Shown here piece by piece: positions 34,442-43,849 of a stretch of 64,000 nt of DNA; within the stretch, counting starts at the first letter, position 1, and each line of letters begins with the position of its first letter. The translations under genes and the position numbers were made by a program. Source of the DNA: Pseudofrankia inefficax (GTDB lineage Bacteria > Actinomycetota > Actinomycetes > Frankiales > Frankiaceae); NCBI RefSeq assembly GCF_000166135.1, contig NC_014666.1, positions 1,612,001-1,676,000 on the forward strand, given 5' to 3'. The notes under the pieces were generated by a model. The model was given only the letters and a program-made list of their open reading frames with translations, made no database searches and was not told the DNA's origin.

Positions 34442-35710
34442 GTGAGCCGGCGAGTTGTCATTACCGGAATGGGTGTTCGGGCCCCGGGCGGCCGCGACGC
34501 CAAGGAATTCTGGGACCTGCTGATATCGGGCCGCACAGCCACCCGTCGGATTACCTTCTTCGACCCGTCCGATTTCCGGTCGCAGGTCGCCGGCGAATGC
34601 GACTTCGACGCCGCGGCGGAGGGGCTGTCCCCCCGGGCCGTGCGCCGGATGGACCGGGCGACCCAGTTCGCGGTCGTCTGCGCGGGCGACGCCCTGGCCG
34701 ACAGCGGCCTCGACCCGACGGAGCTGGACCCGACCCGGACGGGGGTCAGCGTCGGCAGCGCGGTCGGCGCCGCGACCAGTCTGGAACGGGAGTACCTCGT
34801 GCTGTCCGACAGCGGCCGGCACTGGGTCATGGACGACGACCACCTGTCGCCGCACATGTTCGACTACCTCGTCCCGAGCGCCATCCCCCGCGAGGTGGCG
34901 TGGCGGGTCGGGGCCGAGGGGCCGGTCACGATGGTCTCCACCGGCTGCACCTCGGGCATCGACGCGGTCGGGTACGGCGCCGAGCTGATCCGGGAGGGAA
35001 GCGCCGACGTCATGGTGGCCGGGGCCACCGACACGCCGATCTCGCCGATCGTCGTGTCCTGCTTCGACGCGATCAAGGCGACCACGCCCCGGACGGACGC
35101 GCCTGACCGCGCGTCGCGCCCGTTCGACGCGTCGCGCAACGGGTTCGTGCTGGCCGAGGGTTCGGCGATCTTCGTGCTGGAGGAGCTGGAGCACGCCCGC
35201 CGCCGCGGCGCCCCGGTCTACGCCGAGGTCGCCGGCTACGCGACCCGGTGCAACGCGTACCACATGACCGGGCTGCGCAAGGACGGCCGGGAGATGGCCG
35301 AGGCCATCGACGTGGCGCTCGACGGCGCCCGGCTGACCGGCGACGGCATCGACTACGTGAACGCGCACGGGTCGGGCACGAAGCAGAACGACCGGCACGA
35401 GACCGCGGCGATCAAGCGCAGCCTCGGCGAGCACGCCCGCCGCGTCCCGGTCAGCTCGATCAAGTCGATGGTCGGGCACTCGCTGGGGGCCATCGGCTCG
35501 ATCGAGATCGCGGCCTCGGTCCTCGCGATCACCCACGGCGTCGTGCCGCCCACGGCCAACCTGCACGAGCCCGACCCCGAGTGCGATCTCGACTACGTCC
35601 CGCTGACCGCCCGCAGCCTGCCGGTGGACAACGTCCTGACGGTCGGGAGCGGCTTCGGCGGCTTCCAGAGCGCGATGGTCCTGCGCCGCCCAGACGGGCG
35701 GACGGCGTGA
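34442..35710 (+). CDS. type II PKS ketosynthase alpha (KS-alpha)
   Basis: GTG 34442 follows GGAAGGATG; an ATG at 34412 is less well placed. The 422-residue protein contains Cys169 in STGCTSG, His309 in [11 protein letters not shown] and His346 in GHSLGA, exactly the numbering of the actinorhodin ketosynthase, which confirms this start. It catalyses the decarboxylative Claisen condensations that extend the poly-beta-keto chain on the ACP, as a heterodimer with the chain-length factor. Its stop overlaps the next GTG by four bases (GTGA), implying coupled translation. Confidence 0.98.
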   Translation: MSRRVVITGMGVRAPGGRDAKEFWDLLISGRTATRRITFFDPSDFRSQVAGECDFDAAAEGLSPRAVRRMDRATQFAVVCAGDALADSGLDPTELDPTRTGVSVGSAVGAATSLEREYLVLSDSGRHWVMDDDHLSPHMFDYLVPSAIPREVAWRVGAEGPVTMVSTGCTSGIDAVGYGAELIREGSADVMVAGATDTPISPIVVSCFDAIKATTPRTDAPDRASRPFDASRNGFVLAEGSAIFVLEELEHARRRGAPVYAEVAGYATRCNAYHMTGLRKDGREMAEAIDVALDGARLTGDGIDYVNAHGSGTKQNDRHETAAIKRSLGEHARRVPVSSIKSMVGHSLGAIGSIEIAASVLAITHGVVPPTANLHEPDPECDLDYVPLTARSLPVDNVLTVGSGFGGFQSAMVLRRPDGRTA

Positions 35711-36945
35711 GCCCCACCGCCGTCGTCACCGGCCTGGGTGTCGCCGCCCCGACCGGGCTCGGCGTCGACGCCTTCTGGCGGGCCACCCTCGACGGGACGA
35801 CCGGCCTCGGCGAGGTGTCGGGCTTCGACCCGTCGCGGTACCCGGTCCGGCTGGCCGGCCAGGTGCGCGACTTCGAACCGGCCGAGCACCTCCCGGGCCG
35901 GCTGCTGCCCCAGACCGACCGGGTGACCCGGCTCGCGGTCGCCGCGGCGGGCTGGGCGCTGGCCGACGCCGCCGTGCGAACCGAGGCCGTCCCGGCCTCC
36001 GGGATGGGCGTCGTGCTGTCCAACGGGCAGGGCGGCTCCGAGTTCACCCACCGGGAGTTCCAGAAGCTTTGGACCCAGGGTTCGCGCTTCGTCAGCGTGT
36101 ACGAGTCGTTCGCCTGGTTCTACGCGGCCAACACCGGTCAGGTGTCCATCCGGCATGGGATGCGCGGGCCGAGCGGGGTCCTGGTCGGGGAGCAGGCCGG
36201 CGGCCTGGACGCGATCGGCCAGGCCCGCCGCAACGTTCGCGGCGGCACCCCGCTGGTGGTGACCGGTGGGGCCGACTCGGCCTTCGACCCGTGGGGCTTC
36301 ATCGCCCAGTACTCGCACGGGCGGGTCAGCCGCGGCCGCGACCCCCGGCGGGCGTACCTCCCGTTCGACCGCGAGGCCGACGGCCACGTGCCCGGCGAAG
36401 GGGCGGCGATCCTGGTCGTCGAGGACGCGGACGCCGCCCGGGACCGGGCGGCCACGGTGTACGGGGAGATCGCCGGGTACGCGGCCACCTTCGATCCCGG
36501 ACCGGACTCGTCCCGGCCGCCGGCGCTGCGCCGGGCCGTCGAGCGGGCGCTGGCCGACGCCGGGGTGGCGCCCGGCGAGGTGGACGCGGTCTTCGCCGAC
36601 GCGGCCGGGCGGCCGGGGCCGGACCGGATCGAGGCCCAGGCCCTTGCCGACGTGTTCGGTCCCCGCGGCGTCCCGGTCACCGCGACGAAGGCCGCGTATG
36701 GCCGCCTCGGGGCGGGCGGAGGTCCGCTCGACGTGGTCACCGCGCTGCTGGCGATACGCGACGGCGTCATTCCAGCCACCGTCAACACGGCGGACGTGCC
36801 GGCCGAGTACGCCCTCGACCTGGTGACCGACGACCCGCGCCCGGCGGAGGTCGGCGTGGCCCTCGTCATCGCCCGCGGCTACGGCGGCTTCAACTCCGCG
36901 GTCGTCGTCCGCCGCCCCGAGGTCGGCCCGCCCGCGGCCCCGTAG
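35707..36945 (+). CDS. type II PKS chain-length factor (KS-beta)
   Basis: A 412-residue ketosynthase homologue in which the active-site Cys is replaced by Gln163 ([11 protein letters not shown]), the hallmark of chain-length factors. TSG and the two catalytic His are also absent, as expected. It forms the heterodimer with KS-alpha, makes malonyl-ACP into the acetyl primer and sets the number of condensations. The chain length cannot be read by eye; the pocket residues would need modelling against act and tcm factors. It overlaps KS-alpha by 4 bp. Confidence 0.97.
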   Translation: MSPTAVVTGLGVAAPTGLGVDAFWRATLDGTTGLGEVSGFDPSRYPVRLAGQVRDFEPAEHLPGRLLPQTDRVTRLAVAAAGWALADAAVRTEAVPASGMGVVLSNGQGGSEFTHREFQKLWTQGSRFVSVYESFAWFYAANTGQVSIRHGMRGPSGVLVGEQAGGLDAIGQARRNVRGGTPLVVTGGADSAFDPWGFIAQYSHGRVSRGRDPRRAYLPFDREADGHVPGEGAAILVVEDADAARDRAATVYGEIAGYAATFDPGPDSSRPPALRRAVERALADAGVAPGEVDAVFADAAGRPGPDRIEAQALADVFGPRGVPVTATKAAYGRLGAGGGPLDVVTALLAIRDGVIPATVNTADVPAEYALDLVTDDPRPAEVGVALVIARGYGGFNSAVVVRRPEVGPPAAP

Positions 36946-37013
36946 TGCTCGCGGCCCCACCAGTCCCCGAGAAGACAGAAGCCCACAGCACCACGACCGG
37001 AGGAGGTCCACAG

Positions 37014-37268
37014 ATGACCACGGTGAGCGTCGACGAGTTGTCCGCGGTGTTCGTGGAGTGCGCCGGCGAGGACGAGGGGGGCGAGATCACCCCGAGCAGC
37101 CTGGACACGACGTTCGAGGATCTCGGCTACGACTCGCTGGCCCTGATGGAGGTCACGGCCCGGATCAGCCAGCGGACCGGCCTGGCGATCCCGGACGACC
37201 AGGTGGCCGACCTGGAGACCCCGCGCGCGCTGCTCGACCTGATCAACAGCCTGGCGGTGAGCGCGTGA
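37014..37268 (+). CDS. type II PKS acyl carrier protein
   Basis: An 84-residue acidic protein with the four-helix ACP pattern and the phosphopantetheine site Ser41 in LGYDSLALMEV. ATG 37014 has an excellent GGAGGAGG upstream. It carries the growing polyketide chain. A somewhat long acidic loop (CAGEDEGGEITPSS) precedes helix 1. Its stop overlaps the GTG of the aromatase/cyclase by four bases. Confidence 0.97.
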   Translation: MTTVSVDELSAVFVECAGEDEGGEITPSSLDTTFEDLGYDSLALMEVTARISQRTGLAIPDDQVADLETPRALLDLINSLAVSA

Positions 37269-38290
37269 CGGGCCAGGAGCCGGTCGAACGGCCGGCCGGC
37301 GGCGCGCGGCACGAGCGGGTCCACACGATGACGGTCGCCGCGCCGGCGGAGGGCGTCTACGACCTGGTCGCCGACGTCACCCGGTGGCCGGCCGTGTTCG
37401 GCCCGACCGTCCACGTCGAACACCGGTGGCGGGACGCGGGCGCCGAGCGGTTCCAGCTCTGGGCGACCGCGAACGGCGAGGTGAAGACCTGGACGTCGCG
37501 GCGGACGCTCGACCCGGTCGCGGGGCGGATCACGTTCGAGCAGGAGCGCAGCCAGGCGCCGATCGCGTCGATGGGCGGCGAGTGGTCCTTCAGCCCCGAC
37601 GGTCCCCACTCCACCCTGATCACCTTGCGTCATCACTTCACCGCCGTCGGGGACGACCCGGCCGCGGTCGAGTGGATCGGTGTCGCGCTCGACCGCAACA
37701 GCGAGGCGGAGCTGGCCTCGCTGCGGCGGATCGCCGAGCTCGGCCACCCGCCGTCCGACCTCGTCTTCGCCTTCGAGGACGTCGAGCGGACCCCGGGCCG
37801 CGCGGCCGACGCCTACGAGTACATCCGGCGCGGTGACCTGTGGGCCGATCGCCTGCCCCACGTGAGGTCGGCCCGGATGACCGAGGACGCGGACGGGGTG
37901 CAGGAACTGACGATGGAGACCGAGACCGCGGACGGGTCGACGCACCGGACCTCCTCCACCCGGCTCCTGCTCGGCGGGAGCCGGATCGTCTACACCCAGC
38001 ACGTCCTGCCGGCCCTGCTGCTCGGCCACAGCGGTCAGTGGATCTTCGAAGAGGACGTCACCCCCGGGCCGGACGGGGGAGCGCTGGCGACAACGGTCAC
38101 CGCCCGGCACCTGGTCGCCGTGGATCCGGCCGCCGTGCCCACCGTGCTCGGGACGGGCACGACGCTCGCCGAGGCCAGGGCCTTCGTCCGGGACGCGCTC
38201 GGGGCCAACAGCCGGGTGACCCTGCGGTCCGCCTGCGCGTACGCCGCCGACCGGGCCGCGGTCGCCGGCGCGCGGGCCGGTCAGCGGTGA
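37265..38290 (+). CDS. didomain aromatase/cyclase (ActVII-like)
   Basis: A 341-residue protein with two tandem START/Bet v1 (SRPBCC) domains: residues about 15-160 (HTMTVAAPAEGVYDLVADVT, then RWPAVFGPTV) and about 180-325 (ADAYEYIRRGDLWADRLPHV). Didomain members act after C9 ketoreduction to close and aromatise the first ring of reduced octa- to decaketides (ActVII, Gris ARO/CYC). Presence of an ActIII-type ketoreductase in the same cluster fits. Starts at GTG 37265 within the ACP stop (GTGA) and overlaps the next gene the same way. Confidence 0.95.
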   Translation: MTGQEPVERPAGGARHERVHTMTVAAPAEGVYDLVADVTRWPAVFGPTVHVEHRWRDAGAERFQLWATANGEVKTWTSRRTLDPVAGRITFEQERSQAPIASMGGEWSFSPDGPHSTLITLRHHFTAVGDDPAAVEWIGVALDRNSEAELASLRRIAELGHPPSDLVFAFEDVERTPGRAADAYEYIRRGDLWADRLPHVRSARMTEDADGVQELTMETETADGSTHRTSSTRLLLGGSRIVYTQHVLPALLLGHSGQWIFEEDVTPGPDGGALATTVTARHLVAVDPAAVPTVLGTGTTLAEARAFVRDALGANSRVTLRSACAYAADRAAVAGARAGQR

Positions 38291-39237
38291 GCGGGACGGC
38301 GGCGGGCCCGGCCGCGATGAGCGGGGCGCGGCTCGAGGCTCCCCGGCTGCTGGAGGTGGCCGACCGGGTCTTCGCCTACGAGCAGCCTCCCGGCGGCTGG
38401 TGCGTGAACAACGCCGGGATCCTCGCCGACGGCGACGGCGTCGTGGTGATCGACACCGCGGCGACCGAGGCCCGCGCGCGGCGGCTGCGGCAGGCGGTCG
38501 ACCGCCTCGGGGCGGGCCCTCGCCGGGTGCTCGTCAACACCCACTCCCACGGCGATCACACGTTCGGCAACCACCTGTTCGGCCAGGCGGCGACGATCAT
38601 CGCGCACGAGAACGCCCGGGCCGAGATGCGGGCCACCGGTCTGGCCCTGACCGCCCTGTGGCCCGACACCCGCTGGGGGCGGATCGCGGTCACGCCGCCG
38701 GTGCTGACCGTGTCCGACGGGCTGACCGTGCACGTCGGGGACCGGTCGGCGCGGCTGCTGCCGGTCGGGCCGGCCCACACCACCGGGGACCTCGCGGTGT
38801 GGCTGCCGGACGACCGGGTGCTGTTCGCCGGCGACCTGCTGATGTCCGGCTGCACGCCCTTCCACCTGTTCGGCTCGATCAGCGGGGGCCTCGCGGCGAT
38901 CGACCGGCTGCGGGCGCTGAACCCGCGGACCGTGATCTGTGGGCACGGCCCCCTCGCGGGACCGGAGGTGCTGGACCGGTGCGCGTCCTACCTGCGCTGG
39001 GTACAGCGGCTCGCCGCGTCGGCCCACGCCGCCGGCCTGACGCCGCTCGCGGCCGCCAGGGAGGCCGACCTGGGCCCGTTCGCCGATCTCCTCGACCCCG
39101 AGCGGCTGGTCGGAAACCTGCACCGGGCCTACGCCGAGCTCGACGGCGGCGAGGTCGCCCGGCCGCTGGACGCGGCCGGGATCTTCGCCGAGATGGTGGC
39201 CTTCAACGGCGGCAAGCTACCCGCCTGCCTGGCCTGA
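38287..39237 (+). CDS. metallo-beta-lactamase-fold cyclase (ActIV-like)
   Basis: A 316-residue protein with the zinc motif H86-x-H88-x-D90-H91 (THSHGDHTFGNH), LPVGPAHTTGDLAVW, LFAGDLLMSGCTPFH and VICGHGPL, the full MBL ligand set. In actinorhodin-type pathways the MBL-fold ActIV closes the second ring and releases the bicyclic intermediate from the ACP. Direct coupling behind the aromatase/cyclase (4-bp GTGA overlap) strongly suggests the same job here. A lactonase-like role is a weaker alternative. Confidence 0.92.
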   Translation: MSGTAAGPAAMSGARLEAPRLLEVADRVFAYEQPPGGWCVNNAGILADGDGVVVIDTAATEARARRLRQAVDRLGAGPRRVLVNTHSHGDHTFGNHLFGQAATIIAHENARAEMRATGLALTALWPDTRWGRIAVTPPVLTVSDGLTVHVGDRSARLLPVGPAHTTGDLAVWLPDDRVLFAGDLLMSGCTPFHLFGSISGGLAAIDRLRALNPRTVICGHGPLAGPEVLDRCASYLRWVQRLAASAHAAGLTPLAAAREADLGPFADLLDPERLVGNLHRAYAELDGGEVARPLDAAGIFAEMVAFNGGKLPACLA

Positions 39238-39304
39238 GCGGCCGGGCCGGTCGTGTTCGGCCGGCGCGGGCGGGACGTCAGAACCGGGATCGAAGGAGGA
39301 GACG

Positions 39305-40402
39305 ATGGCGACTGTCGAGACCACGGACGAGGCGAGCGTGGGCGGGGACTCCTGGCCCGGCGGAGGAGGCCGGGACGCGGGCTCGCCGCCCGGCGTCGCG
39401 GCGCCGACCGTGCGGATGATCGAATTCCAGGACGGCCTGCGGCTGGCCCATCTGCTGTGCGCGATCGCGGAGATCGGGGTCGCCGACGCGGTGCCGCCCG
39501 ACGGCGCGATCGGGGTGGCCGAGCTCGCCGAGCGGACCGGGACGAACCCCGGAACCCTGTACCGGGCGTTGCGCGCGGTCGCCAGCCGGGGGGTGTTCAC
39601 CGAGGTCGCGCCGGCCACGTTCGCCCTGACCCCGTTGGCGGCCACGCTGCGGTCCGACGCCGCGGGCTCCCTGCGGGACACCTTCCGGCTCCAGGGGCAG
39701 CCCTTCATCCGTGAGGCGTACGCGGCGATCGGACACTCGCTGCGGACCGGGGAACCGTCCTTCGAGCACGTGCACGGCACCAGCCTGTTCTCCTACCTGC
39801 GGACCCGCCCCGAGGCGTCCCAGCTGTTCAGCGACGCGATGGGCAACGCCGCCCGGCAGGTGCAGCGGGCCGCGCTGGAGGCGTACGACCTTTCCGGCGC
39901 GCGGCGCCTGGTCGACGTCGGCGGCGCGCACGGCCAGCTCGTCGCGGCGGTCCTCGCCCGGTATCCCACCCTGACCGGGGTGGTGTTCGACCGGCCGGAG
40001 GTGGTGCCGGGCGCGGCCGACGTGCTGCGCGCGGCCGGGGTGGCCGACCGGGCCGAGCTGGTCGGGGGCGACTACCTGCGCTCGGTGCCCGGCGGCGGCG
40101 ACGTCTATGTGATCTCCCACGTCACCCACCAGCTGAGCGACGAGGACGCCGTGACGGTGTTGACCAACATCCGCGCGGTGATGGCCCCGAACGCGCGGAT
40201 CGTGATCATCGATCCGGTGATCCCCGACGGGGACGTCGCCCACCCGGGCAAGTTCATGGACATCACCATGATGGCGCTGACCTGGGGCCGGGACCGGACC
40301 GAGGCGGAGTTCTCGGACCTGTTCGCCCGCAGCGGCCTGCGCCACGCCCGGACGGTGGCCCTGTCGGCCCCGTCCAGCGTCGTGGTGGCCACGGCGGCCT
40401 GA
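39305..40402 (+). CDS. SAM-dependent O-methyltransferase
   Basis: A 365-residue protein. An N-terminal winged-helix dimerisation domain (LAHLLCAIAEIGVADAV, then ELAERTGTNPGTLYRALRAV) is followed by the catalytic Rossmann domain with the SAM motif LVDVGGAHGQLVAAVL and VYVISHVTHQLSDEDAV. This is the plant-COMT/hydroxyneurosporene type used for hydroxyl methylation of aromatic polyketides (DnrK, TcmN C-terminal domain). The position usually occupied by the catalytic His reads SHVTHQ. AAGGAGGAGA precedes ATG 39305. Last gene of the synthase operon; it converges on the SARP with a 21-bp gap. Confidence 0.93.
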   Translation: MATVETTDEASVGGDSWPGGGGRDAGSPPGVAAPTVRMIEFQDGLRLAHLLCAIAEIGVADAVPPDGAIGVAELAERTGTNPGTLYRALRAVASRGVFTEVAPATFALTPLAATLRSDAAGSLRDTFRLQGQPFIREAYAAIGHSLRTGEPSFEHVHGTSLFSYLRTRPEASQLFSDAMGNAARQVQRAALEAYDLSGARRLVDVGGAHGQLVAAVLARYPTLTGVVFDRPEVVPGAADVLRAAGVADRAELVGGDYLRSVPGGGDVYVISHVTHQLSDEDAVTVLTNIRAVMAPNARIVIIDPVIPDGDVAHPGKFMDITMMALTWGRDRTEAEFSDLFARSGLRHARTVALSAPSSVVVATAA

Positions 40403-40423
40403 CCGCCCCGGTCCGGCCGCCGG

Positions 40424-41179
40424 CTAGGCGCTGCGCAGGACGGTCCGCTGAAGGGCCTGGATCTCGGCCGACGGGTCGAGGCCCAGCTCGTCGGCGAGCG
40501 TCGTGCGCAGCGTCTGGTAGGCGAGCAGGGCCTCGCTGCGGCGGCCGGCCCGGCCCAGGGCCTCGATCAGCCGGCCGTGAAACCACTCGTTCAGTGGATG
40601 CTCGGTGACGAGGGCACGCAGGTCCGCGATGAGGTCGCGGTGGCGCCCGAGGGCGAACTGCGCCTCCACCCACGCCATGAGCGCGGCGATCCGGAGTTCT
40701 TCGAGGTGCACGACGTGGGCGCTCAACAGACGGCCGCGCGTGACGTTCGAGAGCGGCGAGCCGACCCACCCGGCCAGCGCCTCCCGCAGCAGCGCGGACG
40801 CCTCCTCGTGGCGGCCGTGGGCGAGCAGGCCGCGGCCCCGGGCGACCCGTGCGCGGAACGCCGTCTCGTCGACCTGGTCGGGATCGACCCGCAGCAGGTA
40901 ACCGGGCGACTGGGTCACGAGCAGCTCGCCGCTGGAGCCGACCAGGCCCGCGCCGCCGATGAGCTTGCGCAGCTGGTAGACGTAGGTCTGCGTCGTGGTG
41001 ACGGCGCTGGCCGGTGGTTCGGTGTCCCAGAGCTCGTCGATGATCGTATCGACGTGGACGACCCGGTTGGACTGGACCAGCAGCAGGGCCAGCATCTGCC
41101 GGACCTTCGGCGGGGACGGGGTACGGTCCCGGCCCTGGTGCCACACCGTGAGTCCGCCAAAGATCTCAAATCGGGTCAC
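40424..41179 (-). CDS. SARP-family pathway regulator
   Basis: GTG 41179 behind AAGGACGG gives 251 residues, the standard SARP length. An OmpR-type winged helix comes first (FEIFGGLTVWHQ; PPKVRQMLALLLVQSNRVV; TTTQTYVYQLRKLIG), then the bacterial transcriptional activation domain (EALAGWVGSPLSNV; RHRDLIADLRALVTEHPLNE). A longer frame to 41392 has no ribosome binding site. SARPs activate antibiotic promoters by binding direct heptamer repeats next to the -35 region. It is most likely the activator of this cluster. About 910 bp of noncoding DNA lie upstream. Confidence 0.95.
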   Translation of the reverse strand: MTRFEIFGGLTVWHQGRDRTPSPPKVRQMLALLLVQSNRVVHVDTIIDELWDTEPPASAVTTTQTYVYQLRKLIGGAGLVGSSGELLVTQSPGYLLRVDPDQVDETAFRARVARGRGLLAHGRHEEASALLREALAGWVGSPLSNVTRGRLLSAHVVHLEELRIAALMAWVEAQFALGRHRDLIADLRALVTEHPLNEWFHGRLIEALGRAGRRSEALLAYQTLRTTLADELGLDPSAEIQALQRTVLRSA

Positions 41180-42090
41180 GCGAACCGTCCTTAAGGATGG
41201 GCTCTTCGATTCGACCGGGTGGGATGTCGCGACCACTCGTGGCCCGCTCCCTGGGTCATTGAAGATGCCCGGGAAGTATCCGGCAAGGCGTCCGAACCCA
41301 AGGGTGCAACCTTCGTATCGAAGGTTGTAGTCGACGACTGCCATTCTGAAGCGGCTCACGCGGCGCGCCGCCTGCGGCTTTCGGATGATCATATGGCCGC
41401 CCGGCCGTCGTTGTGACGAGTCTAACTCGAAAGAGTCGGTCGGCCGGTCATACGATCCAGGTGGACCCGCAGGCGGCGCACCGCTCGTGCCGGTGGCGCC
41501 GCGGGTCCGGTTTGTTTGCCCAGCTCGGCGGCGGGCGGCGTCGCGGCCCCCGGCAGGCGAACGGGATTACCACTCCTGATATTCCTACTGGCTTTCACGT
41601 ACCTCCTGAACGGGTGAGCAACGTGGTCGCGGATCGGTTCAACCGGTCGGGGCGCGCCGATTGTCGACCGGTAACTGTACGTAGAAGCAAGGAAGCGGCA
41701 CGTGGCTGGAACCGAGCTCGCGGGCGCAGGGTGTGTCGAGCCCGCGGGCCCGCGGGGCGGTCGCCGGCCGCGCCGGCTCGGCTCCCGGTGGCGGCGCCGG
41801 CCGTCTCCCACTCGGGTGACAACCTCGCTCGCGATGCCACGTCTCGCCCTTTCTTCCCTGGTCGGCACGGTTGAGCAGGGGCGAGGCGGCCGGCTGCGTC
41901 GGACCGCGCGGCGCTTCGGCACGATAGCTGGGCGGCGCGGACCCGGCCGCGTCTTAATGAGAACGAAATGCGCGGTTCACACTACGCACACAGTAGCGGC
42001 TTGGTTGCCGAACCCCTTGCGTGGAGTGAAGAGGGTATGCAACCATGACCGAAGGTACACGGAGGGTAACGCTGCCCCATTGGGAGACAC
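41180..42090. other. long divergent regulatory region, no gene supported
   Basis: About 910 bp separate the SARP and histidine kinase starts. Composition is less G/C-rich than the genes, and frames across it lack ribosome binding sites. It contains a perfect 19-bp palindrome (41308-41326) and A/T-rich patches near 41570-41600, 41670-41690 and 41955-42060 where promoters would be expected. Confidence 0.5.
41308..41326. promoter_or_regulatory. perfect palindrome upstream of the SARP gene, probable operator
   Basis: AACCTTCG-TAT-CGAAGGTT has exact 8-bp arms and stands 129 bp upstream of the SARP start. Such a site could bind a dimeric repressor, for example of the TetR type, or the response regulator encoded at 43151. 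Confidence 0.5.
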
Positions 42091-43167
42091 ATGGGCGAAG
42101 ACCGGTTGTACCCAGGAGACATTATGGCCGACCGGATCGGCGCCCGCGTCCCCGAGGTCGTGAACGAGTACCACAAGCGCCTGGCCGATAGTGGCAGTCC
42201 GATTATTGGTACGGTTTCCTGGGATCAGGCCGCCCGGCAGGCGAAATTGATAGTTCTCGACGTCGCGGCCGCGCTGCGTTCTGGTTCCGCGCCGTCCCGC
42301 GGGGCACGGATGCTGGCTCGGGAGGTGGGCCTCGGGCGGGCCTCGTACAACATTCAATTCACCGAGTACCTGCGCGCGGTCGGGATCCTGTTCGACGTCA
42401 TTGTCGCGGTGGTCGCGGGCGAGACCGGAACGGACACGGCAACGCTCCTTCTCGCCGTCGGCGCCCTCAACCAGAGCATTATGCGCTCCATCCAGGAAAC
42501 GGCGAACGGGTATGTGGGATTTCTGCTGGACCACGTCCACCAGTCCCATCTCGACGAGCGCCGGCGCATTGCCCGCGAGCTGCACGACCAGGTCGGGCAC
42601 GGCATCAACGTCGCCCTGCGGCACCTGGAGCTGTTCGATCTCTACCGCGAGTCGGACCCACCCCGGGCCGAGGCGTCCGTCGTCACCGCCCGCGAGGCGG
42701 TCGGGTCGACCGGGGGTGCCGTCCGAGGCCTGACCTCGGAGTTGCGGCTGGTCGAGCCGCTCGAGAGCCTCGACACCGCCCTGCGGGCCCTGGCGGAGTC
42801 GGTCCTGGCCCTGGCCACCCGCATCGAGGTCGAGGTCAACGGGGACGAGGCCTGGGTCCCGCCGGACATGCGGGACGAGAGCTACCTGGTCCTGCGGGAG
42901 TCGATCCGCAACGCCGTCGAGCACGGGCGGCCGGAGACGGTCCACGTGCGGGTCGACATCGCCCCCCACGAACTGCGCGGCGTCGTCGACGATGACGGGA
43001 CGGGCTTCGACCCGAACCGCCCGCGCTCGGGCGCCGGCCTCGCCTCCATGCACGAGCGGGTCGCTCTCCTCGGCGGATCGCTGTACCTGACGAGCAGCCC
43101 GGGCGAGGGAACCCGCGTCGAGATGATCGTTCCGCTACCGGGGAGGCGCGATGACCCGCACCCTTGA
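42091..43167 (+). CDS. NarL-type sensor histidine kinase
   Basis: A 358-residue protein with no obvious membrane span. An all-helical N-terminal half of unknown sensory type is followed by a HisKA_3 dimerisation domain with His165 in RRIARELHDQVGHG, and a HATPase_c domain with NAVEHG (N box), DDDGTGFDP (G1) and GAGLASMHERVALLGG (G2). It would phosphorylate the response regulator gene that overlaps its end by 17 bp. The soluble form suggests an internal signal. GGGAGAC precedes ATG 42091. Confidence 0.94.
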   Translation: MGEDRLYPGDIMADRIGARVPEVVNEYHKRLADSGSPIIGTVSWDQAARQAKLIVLDVAAALRSGSAPSRGARMLAREVGLGRASYNIQFTEYLRAVGILFDVIVAVVAGETGTDTATLLLAVGALNQSIMRSIQETANGYVGFLLDHVHQSHLDERRRIARELHDQVGHGINVALRHLELFDLYRESDPPRAEASVVTAREAVGSTGGAVRGLTSELRLVEPLESLDTALRALAESVLALATRIEVEVNGDEAWVPPDMRDESYLVLRESIRNAVEHGRPETVHVRVDIAPHELRGVVDDDGTGFDPNRPRSGAGLASMHERVALLGGSLYLTSSPGEGTRVEMIVPLPGRRDDPHP

Positions 43168-43849
43168 TCCGATCCGCATCCTGCTCGCCGACGACCATGC
43201 CCTCTTCCGGGACGGGATCCGGCAGATCCTGGAGACCGCGCCTGACCTGGTCGTGGTGGGGGAGGCGGGCAGCAGCGACACCGTCGTGGTCGCCGCCCTG
43301 CGGACCCGGCCCGACGTCATCCTGCTCGACGTCGAGATGCCCGGCGCCGACGTGACGGTCACGGTGGCCACGCTGCGGCGGGTCGTGCCGGAGGCCCACA
43401 TCCTGGTCCTCACGATGTACGACGGGCCGCAGCTGGTCCGGAACCTGATCGGGCTCGGGATCCGCGGCTACCTGCTCAAGAGCGCGACCCGCCACGAGCT
43501 CATGTCGGCGATCCGGGGAGCGTGCCATGACGACACCCGGGTGTCGCTGGTGGTCTCGCCGGAAAGCGTGACGCTCGCCCAGGTCCGCGGCGAGCAGCCG
43601 CTGTCGCGGCGGGAGCGTGACGTCCTGGAGCTGGCGGCCGAGGCGATGACCAACATCCAGATCGCGTCGCGCCTCTCGCTGACCGAGGCGACGGTGAAGC
43701 GACACATGCACAACATCTTCGGCAAGCTGCACGCGACCTCGCGGATCGACGCGATCAACAAGGCGGTCGCCGCCCGGCTGATCACGCCGCCCCGCCCGGA
43801 CCTCGACGCCAAGCGCCTCAGTAGTTGCCCAGGCCGCCGCACACGTTGA
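43151..43849 (+). CDS. NarL/LuxR-type response regulator
   Basis: A 232-residue protein: a receiver domain with the acidic pair in LLADDHALFRDG, phosphate acceptor Asp60 in LLDVEMPG, the T in VLTMYDG and Lys in LLKSA, then a LuxR helix-turn-helix (LSRRERDVLELAAEAMTNIQ, then ASRLSLTEATVKRHMHNIF). Starts inside the kinase gene (17-bp overlap), so the two are made together. Its last 32 bp overlap the convergent ketoreductase gene. Its place in the cluster suggests it tunes the SARP or the synthase promoters. Confidence 0.95.
   Translation: MTRTLDPIRILLADDHALFRDGIRQILETAPDLVVVGEAGSSDTVVVAALRTRPDVILLDVEMPGADVTVTVATLRRVVPEAHILVLTMYDGPQLVRNLIGLGIRGYLLKSATRHELMSAIRGACHDDTRVSLVVSPESVTLAQVRGEQPLSRRERDVLELAAEAMTNIQIASRLSLTEATVKRHMHNIFGKLHATSRIDAINKAVAARLITPPRPDLDAKRLSSCPGRRTR

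Noticed and set aside
32099-35566. 1155-codon minus-strand frame across the MFS, SnoaL and ketosynthase genes
   Set aside because: Antisense shadow: Arg/Pro/Gly/His-rich sequence without motifs, opposite three well-supported genes and a terminator.
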